Positions 32,944 to 41,648 are shown, numbered from the stretch's first letter. The stretch is 64,000 nucleotides of DNA from Ruminococcus sp. 210702-SL.1.03 (GCF_020559915.1 NZ_JAJCLZ010000004.1:62001-126000); one strand, 5' to 3'. Program-made: numbers and translations. Notes: generated from the sequence alone by a model not told the origin.

Positions 32944-33741
32944 TTACTTCGAAAGCTCGTAAGCACGCGCCGTGCAGGCTTTGCAGCAGTTCTGAACGGC
33001 TTCGTCAAGGTCGCCTTCGCGCAGCTTTTCAAGACCCGCGATGGTAGTGCCGCCCTTTGAGGATACCATCTCTATCAGCTTTTCTATCGTGTTTCCGCTG
33101 TCGGTTATCATCTTAGCCGAGCCTATCAGCGACTTTGCAAAAAGCTTTTTCGCGACCTCTTCGTCGATGCCGACCGATTTTGCATATTTGATGAAAGATT
33201 CGGCGTAAAGATAGATAAAAGCGGGCGAAGAGCCGTTTATCGCGATTATCTCCTTCATCTTGTCCTTGGGGATAACGGCGTATACTCCGCAGCAGCCGAA
33301 TATTCCGCAGATAACGGCGAACTCCTCTTTGGTAACGCTTTCAGAGTGCGAAAGTGCGGTAGCGCCCTCGCCCAGCAGCAGGGGAGTGTTCGGCATTACG
33401 AGCACTACCTTAGCCCCCGCAATGGTCTTTGATGCGATGTAATCGTCGGTTATGCCCGCACAGATGGATACTATTACGGTATCTGCGGTAACAGCTTCCG
33501 CGATGTCCGCGAGAACTTCGTCGAGCTGCTGCGGCTTTACGGCAAGAAAAACGTACTTGCATTTCTCTACTGTTTCGGCAGCGCTTCCGCAGGCGTTCAC
33601 GCCTATCTCAGCCGCTCTCTCGAGCGCAGGAGCGTAAGTGTCGTAAGCGTAAAGCTCAGCCTCTATGTCCTTGCTGCCCGAAATTCCCTTCATGATGGCG
33701 TAGCCCATGTTGCCCGCACCGATAAATCCTATTTTAGTCAT
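32944..33741 (-). CDS. proC: Pyrroline-5-carboxylate reductase
   Basis: 265 residues. ATG 33741 has AAAGGAA about 9 nt upstream; an ATG at 33750 directly abuts that RBS. Rossmann motif KIGFIGAGNMGYAIMKG at 3-19, VFLAVKPQQLDEVL, SICAGIT, VLVMPNTPLLLGEGATAL and, near the C-terminus, VSSKGGTTIAGLEKL, the proline site. Last step of proline synthesis, NAD(P)H dependent. First gene of the proC-spoIIM-like-yesL-ahcY operon; no proA or proB here. Confidence 0.95.
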   Translation of the reverse strand: MTKIGFIGAGNMGYAIMKGISGSKDIEAELYAYDTYAPALERAAEIGVNACGSAAETVEKCKYVFLAVKPQQLDEVLADIAEAVTADTVIVSICAGITDDYIASKTIAGAKVVLVMPNTPLLLGEGATALSHSESVTKEEFAVICGIFGCCGVYAVIPKDKMKEIIAINGSSPAFIYLYAESFIKYAKSVGIDEEVAKKLFAKSLIGSAKMITDSGNTIEKLIEMVSSKGGTTIAGLEKLREGDLDEAVQNCCKACTARAYELSK

Positions 33742-33809
33742 ACTGACCATTTCCTTTCAATATCAGATCTTGTTTGCGATAATATTCTCGCATAAAATAA
33801 TACAAATTC

Positions 33810-33838
33810 ATTATACTACATTTTATACAAAATTTCAA
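33810..33838 (-). promoter_or_regulatory. proC operon promoter
   Basis: Minus strand TTGAAA (33838-33833), 17-nt spacer, TATAAT (33815-33810), about 70 nt before the proC ATG. Confidence 0.75.
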
Positions 33839-33928
33839 GGGCTTTTTTATGAAATCTATAATGTATATATCCATGCGGCTATAATATTAAAGTTTTATAA
33901 ACCAAATGTTGCTTTATAGATAAAATGC

Positions 33929-33957
33929 TTGCATTTCGGCAGATTATGTGATAAAAT
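33929..33957 (+). promoter_or_regulatory. pheA promoter
   Basis: TTGCAT (33929-33934), 17-nt spacer, TAAAAT (33952-33957), about 40 nt before the ATG. The leader is too short for a T-box. Confidence 0.62.
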
Positions 33958-34002
33958 TAAATTTGTATCGTATGAATATTTTTGCAGAAGGAGCATTTAT
34001 TT

Positions 34003-35124
34003 ATGGATCATTTGGATCTTGACGAACTCAGATCACAGATCAACGAGATAGACGAGCAGATACTTTCGCTCTTTACGAAGCGTATGCAGACTTGCTATAA
34101 AGTGGCAGAATATAAGATAGCTAACGACTTGCCCGTGTTTCAGATGGACAGAGAGCATCAGATAATCGAGCGCGTGCGCAGCGAAGTGCCCGCCGATATG
34201 GCAGATCCTGCCGAGGTGCTTTTTACCAATATGATGGATATATCGAAGTGCAAGCAGTTTCAGAAATTTTTTGCCGACGCCGAGCCTTTTGAGTCCTCGC
34301 CGCTAGACCTTACGGGAAGCCGCAGGGTAGCCGTTCCCGGCACTGTCGGCTCGTATTCGCACGTTGCGGCAAATAAGTTCCTGCCCGAGTCTGAGCCGGA
34401 GTTTTACGATTCTTTCGGCGAAGTATTCGCGGCGGTAGAAAGCGGCAAAGCTGAGTTCGGCGTAGTGCCTATCGTAAACTCCACAGCGGGCACGGTTTCG
34501 CAGACATACGAGCTTATGCGCCGCCACGATTTCAAGATATGCGCCTGCACTAAGGTTTCGGTCGACCATTGCTTGGCGATAAAGCCCGATACCGACCTTG
34601 CGGACGTTAAGCGCGTTTACTCGCACGAGCAGGCGCTTATGCAGTGCTCGAAATATCTAGCGCAGCACGGCTGGTCGGCTCACCCGTATGAGAATACCGC
34701 CCTCGCGGCAGATTTTGTAAAAGAAAGCGCCGAGCCTTACGCGGCTATCTGCTCTGAGCAGTGTGCGAACCATTTCGGCTTGAAGATAATCGACCACGGC
34801 ATAGCAAACGCCGAGTGCAATTTTACCAAATTCATACTTATCTCCAAAAAGCAGCTTTTAGCGCCCGACGCCGATATAATCTCAGTTTCGCTCACCGTTC
34901 CCCACCAGACCTCGGCGCTTTACCGCCTGCTGACGAAGTTTTCCGTTTCGGGTCTGAATCTTACCATGATAGAGTCGCGCCCAATCGCCAATACCGATTT
35001 CGACGTGCTTTTCTATCTCGATTTTCAGGGTTCGGTAAATTCACCCGACGTTGTAAAGCTGATACGCGAGCTTGAAACCGAGCTTGGCTATTTCAAACTG
35101 CTGGGTAACTATAAAGAGATCTGA
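34003..35124 (+). CDS. pheA: Bifunctional chorismate mutase/prephenate dehydratase
   Basis: 373 residues from ATG 34003 (AAGGAG, 9-nt spacing). Three domains: chorismate mutase type II (about 3-90, LRSQINEIDEQILSLF), prephenate dehydratase (about 105-280; GTVGSYSHVAA, VVPIVNSTAGTVSQTY, CNFTKF) and a C-terminal ACT domain (SVSLTVPHQTSALYRLL, then ESRP) that binds phenylalanine. Makes phenylpyruvate from chorismate. The fused form is typical of this lineage and of enterobacteria. Followed 12 nt later by ispF, probably co-transcribed. Confidence 0.95.
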   Translation: MDHLDLDELRSQINEIDEQILSLFTKRMQTCYKVAEYKIANDLPVFQMDREHQIIERVRSEVPADMADPAEVLFTNMMDISKCKQFQKFFADAEPFESSPLDLTGSRRVAVPGTVGSYSHVAANKFLPESEPEFYDSFGEVFAAVESGKAEFGVVPIVNSTAGTVSQTYELMRRHDFKICACTKVSVDHCLAIKPDTDLADVKRVYSHEQALMQCSKYLAQHGWSAHPYENTALAADFVKESAEPYAAICSEQCANHFGLKIIDHGIANAECNFTKFILISKKQLLAPDADIISVSLTVPHQTSALYRLLTKFSVSGLNLTMIESRPIANTDFDVLFYLDFQGSVNSPDVVKLIRELETELGYFKLLGNYKEI

Positions 35125-35136
35125 GGAGGCTGACAT

Positions 35137-35616
35137 ATGCGCATAGGACAGGGTTACGACGTTCACCGCCTTACCGAGGACAGAAAGCTTATTTTGGGCG
35201 GCGTGGATATTCCGCACGATAAAGGTTTGCTGGGTCATTCTGACGCCGACGTGCTCGTGCACGCTATAATGGACGCGCTTCTCGGCGCAGCCGCTATGGG
35301 CGATATAGGCAAGCTTTTCCCCGATACCGACCCAGAATACAGCGGCGCTGACAGCATGAAGCTGCTGGCAAAAGTCTGCGAGGTTATCCGCGGCGAGGGC
35401 TGCGAGATAGGCAACATCGACGCTACCGTTATAGCGCAGAAACCGAAGCTGGCGCCGTATATAATGCAGATGCGCGATAACATAGCGCGCGTCTGCGGCA
35501 TAGAGCTTTCGCAGATCTCGGTGAAAGCTACCACTGAGGAAAAGCTAGGCTTTACGGGCGCGTGCGAGGGCATTTCCGCAAGCGCCGTTTGCCTGCTTGA
35601 CTCCCGCCGCGGCTGA
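35137..35616 (+). CDS. ispF: 2-C-methyl-D-erythritol 2,4-cyclodiphosphate synthase
   Basis: 159 residues, standard length. Metal site GYDVHRL (6-12) with Asp8 and His10, [31 protein letters not shown], and the C-terminal [13 protein letters not shown]. Cyclises CDP-methylerythritol-2-phosphate in the MEP isoprenoid pathway. GAGG precedes the ATG. Supports reading the gene at 28837 as IspD. Confidence 0.96.
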   Translation: MRIGQGYDVHRLTEDRKLILGGVDIPHDKGLLGHSDADVLVHAIMDALLGAAAMGDIGKLFPDTDPEYSGADSMKLLAKVCEVIRGEGCEIGNIDATVIAQKPKLAPYIMQMRDNIARVCGIELSQISVKATTEEKLGFTGACEGISASAVCLLDSRRG

Positions 35617-35682
35617 TCACTCCATATCAAAAACAGTTTTCTAAAATCATGAAACGCTGATTTGAAATATAAGTTATAAAAC

Positions 35683-35726
35683 CGCTCCTTTTTGATAATA
35701 CTACATACAGTAATCAAAAAGGAGCG
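35683..35726 (+). promoter_or_regulatory. Long hairpin burying the RBS of the 35734 gene
   Basis: CGCTCCTTTTTGAT (35683-35696) is perfectly complementary to ATCAAAAAGGAGCG (35713-35726); four more pairs (TACT 35699-35702 with AGTA 35709-35712) extend it past a 2-nt bulge, leaving a 6-nt loop. The 3' arm includes AAAAAGGAGCG, the Shine-Dalgarno of the gene starting at ATG 35734. In the plus-strand RNA the RBS would be closed. There is no U-run after it, so it is not a plus-strand terminator; on the minus strand a modest U-rich stretch follows. Confidence 0.75.
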
Positions 35727-35733
35727 ATCTTAT

Positions 35734-36171
35734 ATGAGCAATAAACAGGAATCCATAGGGCTTTTGAAAGAAACTAACGCGGGCATACAGATGGGCGTTT
35801 CCACGCTGGAAGAGATGATCTCAGACATTCGCGACGAGCGCCTGCGCGCGGTTATGCACGACTCAAAGGCGGAGCATGACGAGCTGGGCGACGAAGCGCA
35901 CAGGCTGCTGCTGGAGTACGGCGCTGATACTAAAGAGCCTCACCTCGCCGCCAAAGCCATGAGCTGGATGAAGACCAACGTGAAAATGGCTGCCGAGCCG
36001 GGCGACAAGACCGCTGCAGGGCTTGTTACCGACGGCTGCAATATGGGAGTAAAAACGCTGAATAAGTATATAAATCAGTATAAGCACGCCGACTCCGCCG
36101 CCGTGAGCCTTGCCAAAAAAGTCATACGCTGCGAGGAAAAGCTTTGCAGCGATGTAAAACGCTATCTCTAA
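35734..36171 (+). CDS. Small all-helical (ferritin-like/DUF2383-like) protein
   Basis: 145 residues, predicted as four long helices without signal peptide or membrane segment. I do not recognise a named family with confidence. The layout (LLKETNAGIQMGVSTLEEM; AVMHDSKAEHDELGDEAHRLL; a Lys/Met-rich third helix; NKYINQYKHADSAAVSLAKKVIRCEE) resembles ferritin-like bundles, with E/H pairs on helices 2 and 4, but no complete di-iron set is evident. ATG 35734 has GGAG 9 nt upstream, locked in a hairpin. It stands after ispF with its own terminator. Confidence 0.65.
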   Translation: MSNKQESIGLLKETNAGIQMGVSTLEEMISDIRDERLRAVMHDSKAEHDELGDEAHRLLLEYGADTKEPHLAAKAMSWMKTNVKMAAEPGDKTAAGLVTDGCNMGVKTLNKYINQYKHADSAAVSLAKKVIRCEEKLCSDVKRYL

Positions 36172-36178
36172 TAACACA

Positions 36179-36214
36179 GAAGCGGCTGCCGCATATGGAC
36201 AGCCGCTTTTTATT
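36179..36214 (+). terminator. Terminator of the helical-protein gene
   Basis: AGCGGCTG (36181-36188) pairs with CAGCCGCT (36200-36207), 11-nt loop, followed by TTTTATTT. The tail overlaps the stop codon of the converging peptidase gene. Confidence 0.8.
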
Positions 36215-36767
36215 TGTAGTAGTATAGATATTCCTCCAGCGTAAGCCCCTCTCGGCGTATCACCTCAGCGTGTTCTCTGCCGACATAGCGGTAGTGCCAT
36301 GGTTCGTAGGCTATGCCCGTAATGTGCTCTTTCATGCGCGGATAACGCAGTATAAAGCCGTATTTCCAAGCGTTCACGCATAGCCAGCGCCCCTGCTCGG
36401 TAGCGTAAAAATCGTCCTGCGTGTCGTCCCAGTCGGGCGAGCATAGGTCGCAGGCAAGACCAGTGTGGTGCTCGCTGTGCATAGGCTTCGCGAGATAGCG
36501 CGCAGTGAGCTTTTCCGCCGCCGAAGGCGTTTCGCCGCTGCACATATACTCCGCCACGCTTCTGTTCCAAAGCTGCTGCTGATACTCGGGCGTGCGGTAA
36601 GCGGAAAGCACTTTTATCACAACTTCATCGCTTTCGGCGGCGCGCAGCATCTCTCGGCAGTGTTCCGCGGCGGTCTTTTCCATCTTCACCGTGCCGACCT
36701 CCTCTAACTGCGGCGCGAAGTCTTTCGGTACAGGACTTACGCTGTCTACAAGAATAAGATAGTCCAT
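36210..36767 (-). CDS. VanY-type D-alanyl-D-alanine carboxypeptidase
   Basis: 185 residues; ATG 36767 with GGAGG 8 nt upstream. Peptidase M15B marks: LSAYRTPEYQ (about 54-63), zinc motif SEHHTGLACDL (about 98-108, SxHxxGxAxD) and YEPWHYRYVG (about 153-162, ExxH). The family removes D-Ala from peptidoglycan precursors. Unlike usual VanY proteins it has no signal peptide or membrane anchor, so it appears cytoplasmic or exported by another route. Divergent from spoIIP, which also acts on peptidoglycan. No van regulators are nearby, so a resistance role is not indicated. Confidence 0.85.
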   Translation of the reverse strand: MDYLILVDSVSPVPKDFAPQLEEVGTVKMEKTAAEHCREMLRAAESDEVVIKVLSAYRTPEYQQQLWNRSVAEYMCSGETPSAAEKLTARYLAKPMHSEHHTGLACDLCSPDWDDTQDDFYATEQGRWLCVNAWKYGFILRYPRMKEHITGIAYEPWHYRYVGREHAEVIRREGLTLEEYLYYYK

Positions 36768-36814
36768 TTTCTATTCCTCCTGTTAATATACTGCATTATA
36801 TTATATATATGCTG

Positions 36815-36843
36815 TAATATTCGCTTTTGATACCGCATAGTAT
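36815..36843 (+). promoter_or_regulatory. Sigma-E-like sporulation promoter of spoIIP
   Basis: TAATATT (36815-36821) matches the Bacillus sigma-E -35 consensus KMATATT in full; 14 nt later CATAGTAT (36836-36843) matches 6 of 8 positions of CATACAHT. The start would be near 36850, about 30 nt before the ATG. No good sigma-A pair is seen at this place. Confidence 0.5.
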
Positions 36844-36878
36844 TACTCAGTATCAGAATATTAAGGAGGATAACGGTA

Positions 36879-38015
36879 ATGGATATGAAAAAGACCTGCA
36901 AATGGTCGCTCGCGGTGGTGATCTCCTGCGCGGTAGTGCCTTTCGGCGTTTCAGAGGGGGCAAAGCTCGCACCTGCGTTTTCAAGCGCGGCGGCGTACTC
37001 GGCAGCGCGCGAGATGGATATTTCGGCAAAGGCAGCCGTCCCGCAGACAGCATTTTCCGCGGCGCACAGCGATATGATAGGCTCTACCGCGCGCGATATG
37101 GAAGCCGCGCCCGAAGAGGTGGAGATACGCCTGCCGCAGGGCGCTGAGATACCTACGCCTATGCCCTCAGCTGACGTGATAAACGCTCTGCCTTACCCTA
37201 CTGACCTCGCCGACCACGACGGCGTTATAGAAAAGAACAATTTCGGCGCATACAGCGGCGAGCAGTATTTTGACCTCGCAGACGGCGGACAGGTGCGAAA
37301 CTGCACGTCTTTAGATAATTCCGAACTTCTCGAAAACAGCACTAAAGGCAGGGTGTTTGAGATAGAAACAGGCACGGAAGAGCCGCAGGTTCTTATCTAC
37401 CACACCCACACCACCGAAAGCTTTGAGCTTGAAGATAAAGATTGGTACGACAGCGATTTCGGCGGAAAGACCTCAGAGCCTGATAAGAACATGACAGCCG
37501 TCGGCGACGAGATATGCCGACAACTTGAAGAGAGCGGGATAACCGTTATCCACGATACATTAGTGCACGATTACCCCAGCTACGACGCGGCGTATGATTC
37601 CAGCCGACAGACGGTCAGCGAGCTGCTTGAGGAGTACCCATCGGTAAAAGTAGCGCTCGACATTCACCGCGACGGCATAGAAACAGCCGAAGGCGTGCGC
37701 CTGGCGCCCGTAGCCGAGATAGACGGCAGGGAAGCTGCGCAGATAATGATTATCTCGGGCTGCGATGACGGCACTATGGATATGCCGAATTATATGGATA
37801 ACTTTCGCTTCGCCTGCGAATTGCAGTCGGAATCCGAAACGCTTTTTTCTGGTCTTACCCGCCCGATACTTTTTGATTACAGATTTTACAATCAAGATCT
37901 TACTTCCGGTTCGCTGCTGATAGAGGTCGGCAGCCACGGCAATACGCTTGAGCAGGCAAAATACAGCGGCGAGCTGATAGGAAAAGCCCTCGCAGAGCTT
38001 TTTACAGCGGAATAG
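36879..38015 (+). CDS. spoIIP: Stage II sporulation protein P
   Basis: 378 residues, normal length. ATG with AAGGAGG 9 nt upstream. N-terminal membrane segment (WSLAVVISCAVVPFGV), a low-complexity Ala-rich linker to about 110, then the amidase/endopeptidase domain: VLIYHTHTTESF (about 170-181, catalytic His region), VALDIHRDG (about 258) and LIEVGSHGNTLEQA (about 347-360, catalytic Glu). In Bacillus, SpoIIP cleaves stem peptides and cross-links during engulfment, with SpoIID and SpoIIM. Its presence says the lineage carries the sporulation programme. Monocistronic. Confidence 0.92.
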   Translation: MDMKKTCKWSLAVVISCAVVPFGVSEGAKLAPAFSSAAAYSAAREMDISAKAAVPQTAFSAAHSDMIGSTARDMEAAPEEVEIRLPQGAEIPTPMPSADVINALPYPTDLADHDGVIEKNNFGAYSGEQYFDLADGGQVRNCTSLDNSELLENSTKGRVFEIETGTEEPQVLIYHTHTTESFELEDKDWYDSDFGGKTSEPDKNMTAVGDEICRQLEESGITVIHDTLVHDYPSYDAAYDSSRQTVSELLEEYPSVKVALDIHRDGIETAEGVRLAPVAEIDGREAAQIMIISGCDDGTMDMPNYMDNFRFACELQSESETLFSGLTRPILFDYRFYNQDLTSGSLLIEVGSHGNTLEQAKYSGELIGKALAELFTAE

Positions 38016-38028
38016 ATGTGCAGAAACG

Positions 38029-38055
38029 TCCCCGTTTTCAGCGGGGCTTTTTTGT
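38029..38055 (+). terminator. spoIIP terminator
   Basis: CCCCG (38030-38034) pairs with CGGGG (38042-38046), followed by CTTTTTTG. Short but GC-only stem, 14 nt after the stop. Confidence 0.8.
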
Positions 38056-38091
38056 TTTGAATGAAAAGTTGTTAATTTTCATGATAAGCCC

Positions 38092-38120
38092 TTGCTATTT
38101 CGCCGCATTTGTTATATAAT
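38092..38120 (+). promoter_or_regulatory. murD promoter
   Basis: TTGCTA (38092-38097), 17-nt spacer, TATAAT (38115-38120), about 75 nt before the murD ATG. It probably drives murD through the PLP-enzyme gene at 42451. Confidence 0.72.
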
Positions 38121-38196
38121 ATAATAGAGTATGTATGCTATAGGCTTGATACATAATTACTTTGCCGCAGTACGGCAGAAAAGGAGATAGTTGCTA

Positions 38197-39588
38197 ATGA
38201 CAAAGGCACAGAGATTTTTCACTTCGATCAAAGATAAAAGAGTAGGCTTTATCGGTACGGGCGTTAGCCACACCCAGCTGATACGCGTATTTCTTTCCAA
38301 GGGCATAAAAGTAGTTATTCTTGATAAAAAGGACGAGGACCATTTCCCCGAAGACCTTTACAGCGAATTTTCGGCAAAGGGCGCTGAGTTTTCGCTCGGC
38401 GATAATTACCTCGACGAAATGTTCAACTGCGATATTGTTTTCCGTACCCCTGGTATGTATTTCAATAACCCGATGCTTACCAAGGCGCGCGAGGCGGGCG
38501 TGGTAGTTACTTCCGAGATGGAGGTATTCTTCGACCTCTGCCCCTGCAAGCTTTACGCTGTGACCGGTTCTGACGGAAAGACCACCACCACCACCCTTAT
38601 CAGCGAGTTCTTAAAGGCTGAGGGAAAGAGAGTGCACCTCGGCGGCAATATAGGCAAAGCACTGCTGCCGATAGTTGAAACTATGAGCGAGACCGACGCT
38701 GCGGTAGTAGAGCTTTCGAGCTTCCAGCTCATCTCTATGCGCAAGTCGCCCGACGTAGCCGTTATAACCAATATCTCGCCAAACCACCTCGATGTTCACG
38801 GCACTATGGAAGAGTACATCGACGCTAAGTGCAATCTTATCCGCCATCAGAACGCTTTTTCGAAAACTGTACTCAATGCGGATAACGAGGAAACTATGAA
38901 GCTTGCGCCAATGGTACGCGGCACGCTCGTTAAATTTTCCCTCTCGGGCAACACCGACCGCGGAGCTTTCCTGCGCGACGACGGTATGCTCTGCTATATC
39001 GACAAGGGAAAAGTTACCGAGATAGTCCATAAGGAAGATATACGCATACCCGGCATCCATAATGTGGATAACTACCTTACTGCGATCTCGGCAGTATGGG
39101 GCGAAGTATCTATCGAAAGCATCGTGAACACCGCTATGACTTTCGGCGGCGTAGAGCACAGAATAGAGTTCGTCCGCGAAGTAGACGGCGTGAAGTGGTA
39201 CAATGACTCCATCGCCACTAGCCCGACGCGCGTTATGGCGGGCTTAAATTCCTTCGACCAGAAAATAATAATCATCGCGGGCGGATATGATAAGAAGATA
39301 CCTTACGAGCCTATGGCCGATACCGTAAACGAAAAGGTAAAAATACTTATCCTGCTTGGCGCGACTGGCCCTAAGATAGAAAAAGCAGTTACCTCCTCGC
39401 CGCTGTACCCCGAGAGCGGACTTAAAATAGTTCGCGTGAAAACGCTCGAGGAAGCGGTAGAGCAGGCGAATATCCTTTCAAAGCCGGGCGATGTAGTTTC
39501 GCTTTCGCCCGCCAGCGCGAGCTTTGATCTGTATGTAAATTTTGAGGAAAGAGGAAAGCATTTCAAGCGCCTTGTAAACGAGCTTTGA
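38197..39588 (+). CDS. murD: UDP-N-acetylmuramoylalanine--D-glutamate ligase
   Basis: 463 residues from ATG 38197 (AAGGAG, 10-nt spacing; a TTG at 38191 is in frame). Domains: N-terminal UDP-binding part (VGFIGTGVSHTQLI), ATPase GSDGKTTTT (about 123-131), ELSSFQL, NISPNHLDVHGTMEEYIDAK (read in parts; carbamylated Lys region) and the C-terminal ligand domain with VKWYNDSIATSPTR. Adds D-Glu to UDP-MurNAc-L-Ala in the cytoplasm. Here it stands apart from other mur genes, grouped with two M42 peptidases 12 nt downstream. Confidence 0.93.
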   Translation: MTKAQRFFTSIKDKRVGFIGTGVSHTQLIRVFLSKGIKVVILDKKDEDHFPEDLYSEFSAKGAEFSLGDNYLDEMFNCDIVFRTPGMYFNNPMLTKAREAGVVVTSEMEVFFDLCPCKLYAVTGSDGKTTTTTLISEFLKAEGKRVHLGGNIGKALLPIVETMSETDAAVVELSSFQLISMRKSPDVAVITNISPNHLDVHGTMEEYIDAKCNLIRHQNAFSKTVLNADNEETMKLAPMVRGTLVKFSLSGNTDRGAFLRDDGMLCYIDKGKVTEIVHKEDIRIPGIHNVDNYLTAISAVWGEVSIESIVNTAMTFGGVEHRIEFVREVDGVKWYNDSIATSPTRVMAGLNSFDQKIIIIAGGYDKKIPYEPMADTVNEKVKILILLGATGPKIEKAVTSSPLYPESGLKIVRVKTLEEAVEQANILSKPGDVVSLSPASASFDLYVNFEERGKHFKRLVNEL

Positions 39589-39600
39589 TCTGCGGTCGAT

Positions 39601-40623
39601 ATGGATAGATCTGAACTTAAAAATATGCTCTCCGCCCTTTGCGCCGCCGACGGCGTTTCGGGAACGGAGGAAAACGCGGCGGCTGTGTGCGCAAAGTACC
39701 TTTCGGCTTACGGCGAAACGCAGACCGACGCTTTCAATAACGTGATCTGCAAAGTCGGCAGCCACACTGCGGACAAGCCCACTGTAATGATAGAAGCGCA
39801 TATCGACGAGATAGGCATGATAGTAAATCACATTACGGACGACGGCTTTCTGCGCGTTTCAAAGAGCGGCGGAATAGACGAGCGCGTTCTGCCAGCGGCG
39901 GAGGTCACGATCTACGGCAAAGAAAAGCTCATCGGCGTGGTGACGAGCGTTCCCCCGCATTTACAGACCGAGCATAAAAAGGCGGCGAAACTCGATGATC
40001 TGTATATAGATACGGGTCTGAGCGGCGCGCGCGCAAAAGAGCTTATCTCGTTGGGCGACAGAGTGCTGATAGAAAATACCCTCGCCGATATGGGCGGGCT
40101 GGTGACATCTAAAGCGCTCGACGACCGCGCATGCGTTTGCGCGCTTATCCGCACGCTTGACCTGCTGAAAGGCAGGGATACCGCCTACAATATCTCGGCG
40201 GCGGTGTGCTCGGGCGAAGAGGTAGGCTCGCGCGGGGCTAAGGTAACGGCTTTCTGCGAGCAGACTGATATTTCGCTGATAATGGACGTTTCGTTCGGCA
40301 GAGTGCACGGCGAGTCGGATGAAGATACCGGCGAGGTCAGCGGGGGAGCGATGATAGGCATTTCGCCCGTGCTCTCGCGCAGGCTCTCAAATGCGCTCAT
40401 CGAAACGGCTAAGACCGAGCAGCTTCCATATCAGATAGAAGTGATGGGCGGAAGAACTGGCACCGACGCTGACGAAGCCGCGGCTGCTGGTAAAGGCTCT
40501 GCCGCCTGTACACTTTCGATACCGATACGCAATATGCACACGCCCGTAGAAGCTGCCTACCTCGGCGATATTGAAAACACCGCGCGTCTGGCTGCGGCTT
40601 TCTGCGAAAGGGGGCTTTTCTGA
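39601..40623 (+). CDS. M42-family aminopeptidase (first of a tandem pair)
   Basis: 340 residues. Peptidase M42 marks: IEAHIDEIGM (about 62-71), KALDDRACV (about 170, bridging Asp), SGEEVGSRGAK (about 203-213, catalytic Glu plus metal Glu), IMDVSFG, MGGRTGTDAD and a C-terminal IPIRNMHTPVE giving the last metal His. These cobalt- or zinc-dependent cytoplasmic peptidases form tetrahedral dodecamers and trim peptides. No clear RBS; it may be translated by coupling to murD. Its TGA overlaps the next ATG. About as long as its partner but clearly diverged from it. Confidence 0.85.
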   Translation: MDRSELKNMLSALCAADGVSGTEENAAAVCAKYLSAYGETQTDAFNNVICKVGSHTADKPTVMIEAHIDEIGMIVNHITDDGFLRVSKSGGIDERVLPAAEVTIYGKEKLIGVVTSVPPHLQTEHKKAAKLDDLYIDTGLSGARAKELISLGDRVLIENTLADMGGLVTSKALDDRACVCALIRTLDLLKGRDTAYNISAAVCSGEEVGSRGAKVTAFCEQTDISLIMDVSFGRVHGESDEDTGEVSGGAMIGISPVLSRRLSNALIETAKTEQLPYQIEVMGGRTGTDADEAAAAGKGSAACTLSIPIRNMHTPVEAAYLGDIENTARLAAAFCERGLF

Positions 40624-41648
40624 TGAAGCTTGCTGAAATATTGGAAGAGCTTTGCACGCTGGGCGGTATCTCGGGCGATGAGGGCGATGTTGCGGAGTAC
40701 ATCTGCAAAAAGCTGGAGCGCAAATGCGAGTATAGTATAGATAACCTAGGCAACGTCATAGCTTACAAAAAGGGCGCGAAGCGCGCTCCTCACCGCGTGC
40801 AGATCTCGGCGCATATGGACGAAGTAGGACTGATAGTCACCTACATCAACGCCGACGGCACTCTGAAATTTTCAACGGTGGGAGGCGTAGACCCGCGCGT
40901 GCTTTACGGCAAACGCGTGCTTATCGGAAAAGATAGGCTTCTCGGCGTTATCGGCGGAAAGGCTGTCCATAATCTTTCCGAGGCTGAGCGCTCGGCAGCG
41001 CCGCAGGAAAGTGAACTTGTGATCGACGCAGGCTTTTCCTCGCGCGAGGAAGCGCAGAATCATATCCCGCTCGGCGAAAGCGTGATCTTCGATTCGCGCT
41101 TTATGCGCTTCGGTGAGGGCATGATAAAAGCGCGCGCGATAGACGACAGAGCGGGCTGCGCGATAATGCTTGCGCTTATAGATGAAGAGCTTGAGTACGA
41201 TACCTGCTTCACCTTCGTAGTTCAGGAAGAAGTAGGTCTGCGCGGTTCGGGCGCTGCGGCTTTTACCGTTGACCCCGAAATGGCGATAGTGCTTGAGTCT
41301 ACCACCGCGGCGGATATACCCTCGGCGGCGGGCGAAAAGCGCGTTTGCGAGGTCGGCAAAGGCCCTGTTGTTTCCTATATGGACAGGCGCACGATATATG
41401 ATAAGCAGCTTTACGCGCTGGCTTTCGATACCGCGCGCGGGCTGGATATACCCTGCCAGACAAAGACTATGGTGGCGGGCGGCAATGACGCGGGCGCTAT
41501 CTCGCTCGCACGCGGGGGAGTGCGCACCGCCGCGATCTCACTGCCATGCAGATACCTGCATTCGCCCTCCTGCGTGATAGCTGAGAGCGATTTAGAGAAC
41601 GCTTATCTGCTAACTAAAAATTTACTGAAACGGATGCAAGAGCTATGA
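40623..41648 (+). CDS. M42-family aminopeptidase (second of a tandem pair)
   Basis: 341 residues. Same fold: ISAHMDEVGLI (about 61-71), KARAIDDRAGC (about 170), FVVQEEVGLRGSGAA (about 201-215), VLESTTAADIP, MVAGGNDAGAI and LPCRYLHSPSC. It matches the standard M42 motifs more closely than the gene before it, so it is likely the main enzyme. TGATG overlap with the upstream gene and a 4-nt overlap with the acetyltransferase show one transcript. Confidence 0.87.
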   Translation: MKLAEILEELCTLGGISGDEGDVAEYICKKLERKCEYSIDNLGNVIAYKKGAKRAPHRVQISAHMDEVGLIVTYINADGTLKFSTVGGVDPRVLYGKRVLIGKDRLLGVIGGKAVHNLSEAERSAAPQESELVIDAGFSSREEAQNHIPLGESVIFDSRFMRFGEGMIKARAIDDRAGCAIMLALIDEELEYDTCFTFVVQEEVGLRGSGAAAFTVDPEMAIVLESTTAADIPSAAGEKRVCEVGKGPVVSYMDRRTIYDKQLYALAFDTARGLDIPCQTKTMVAGGNDAGAISLARGGVRTAAISLPCRYLHSPSCVIAESDLENAYLLTKNLLKRMQEL

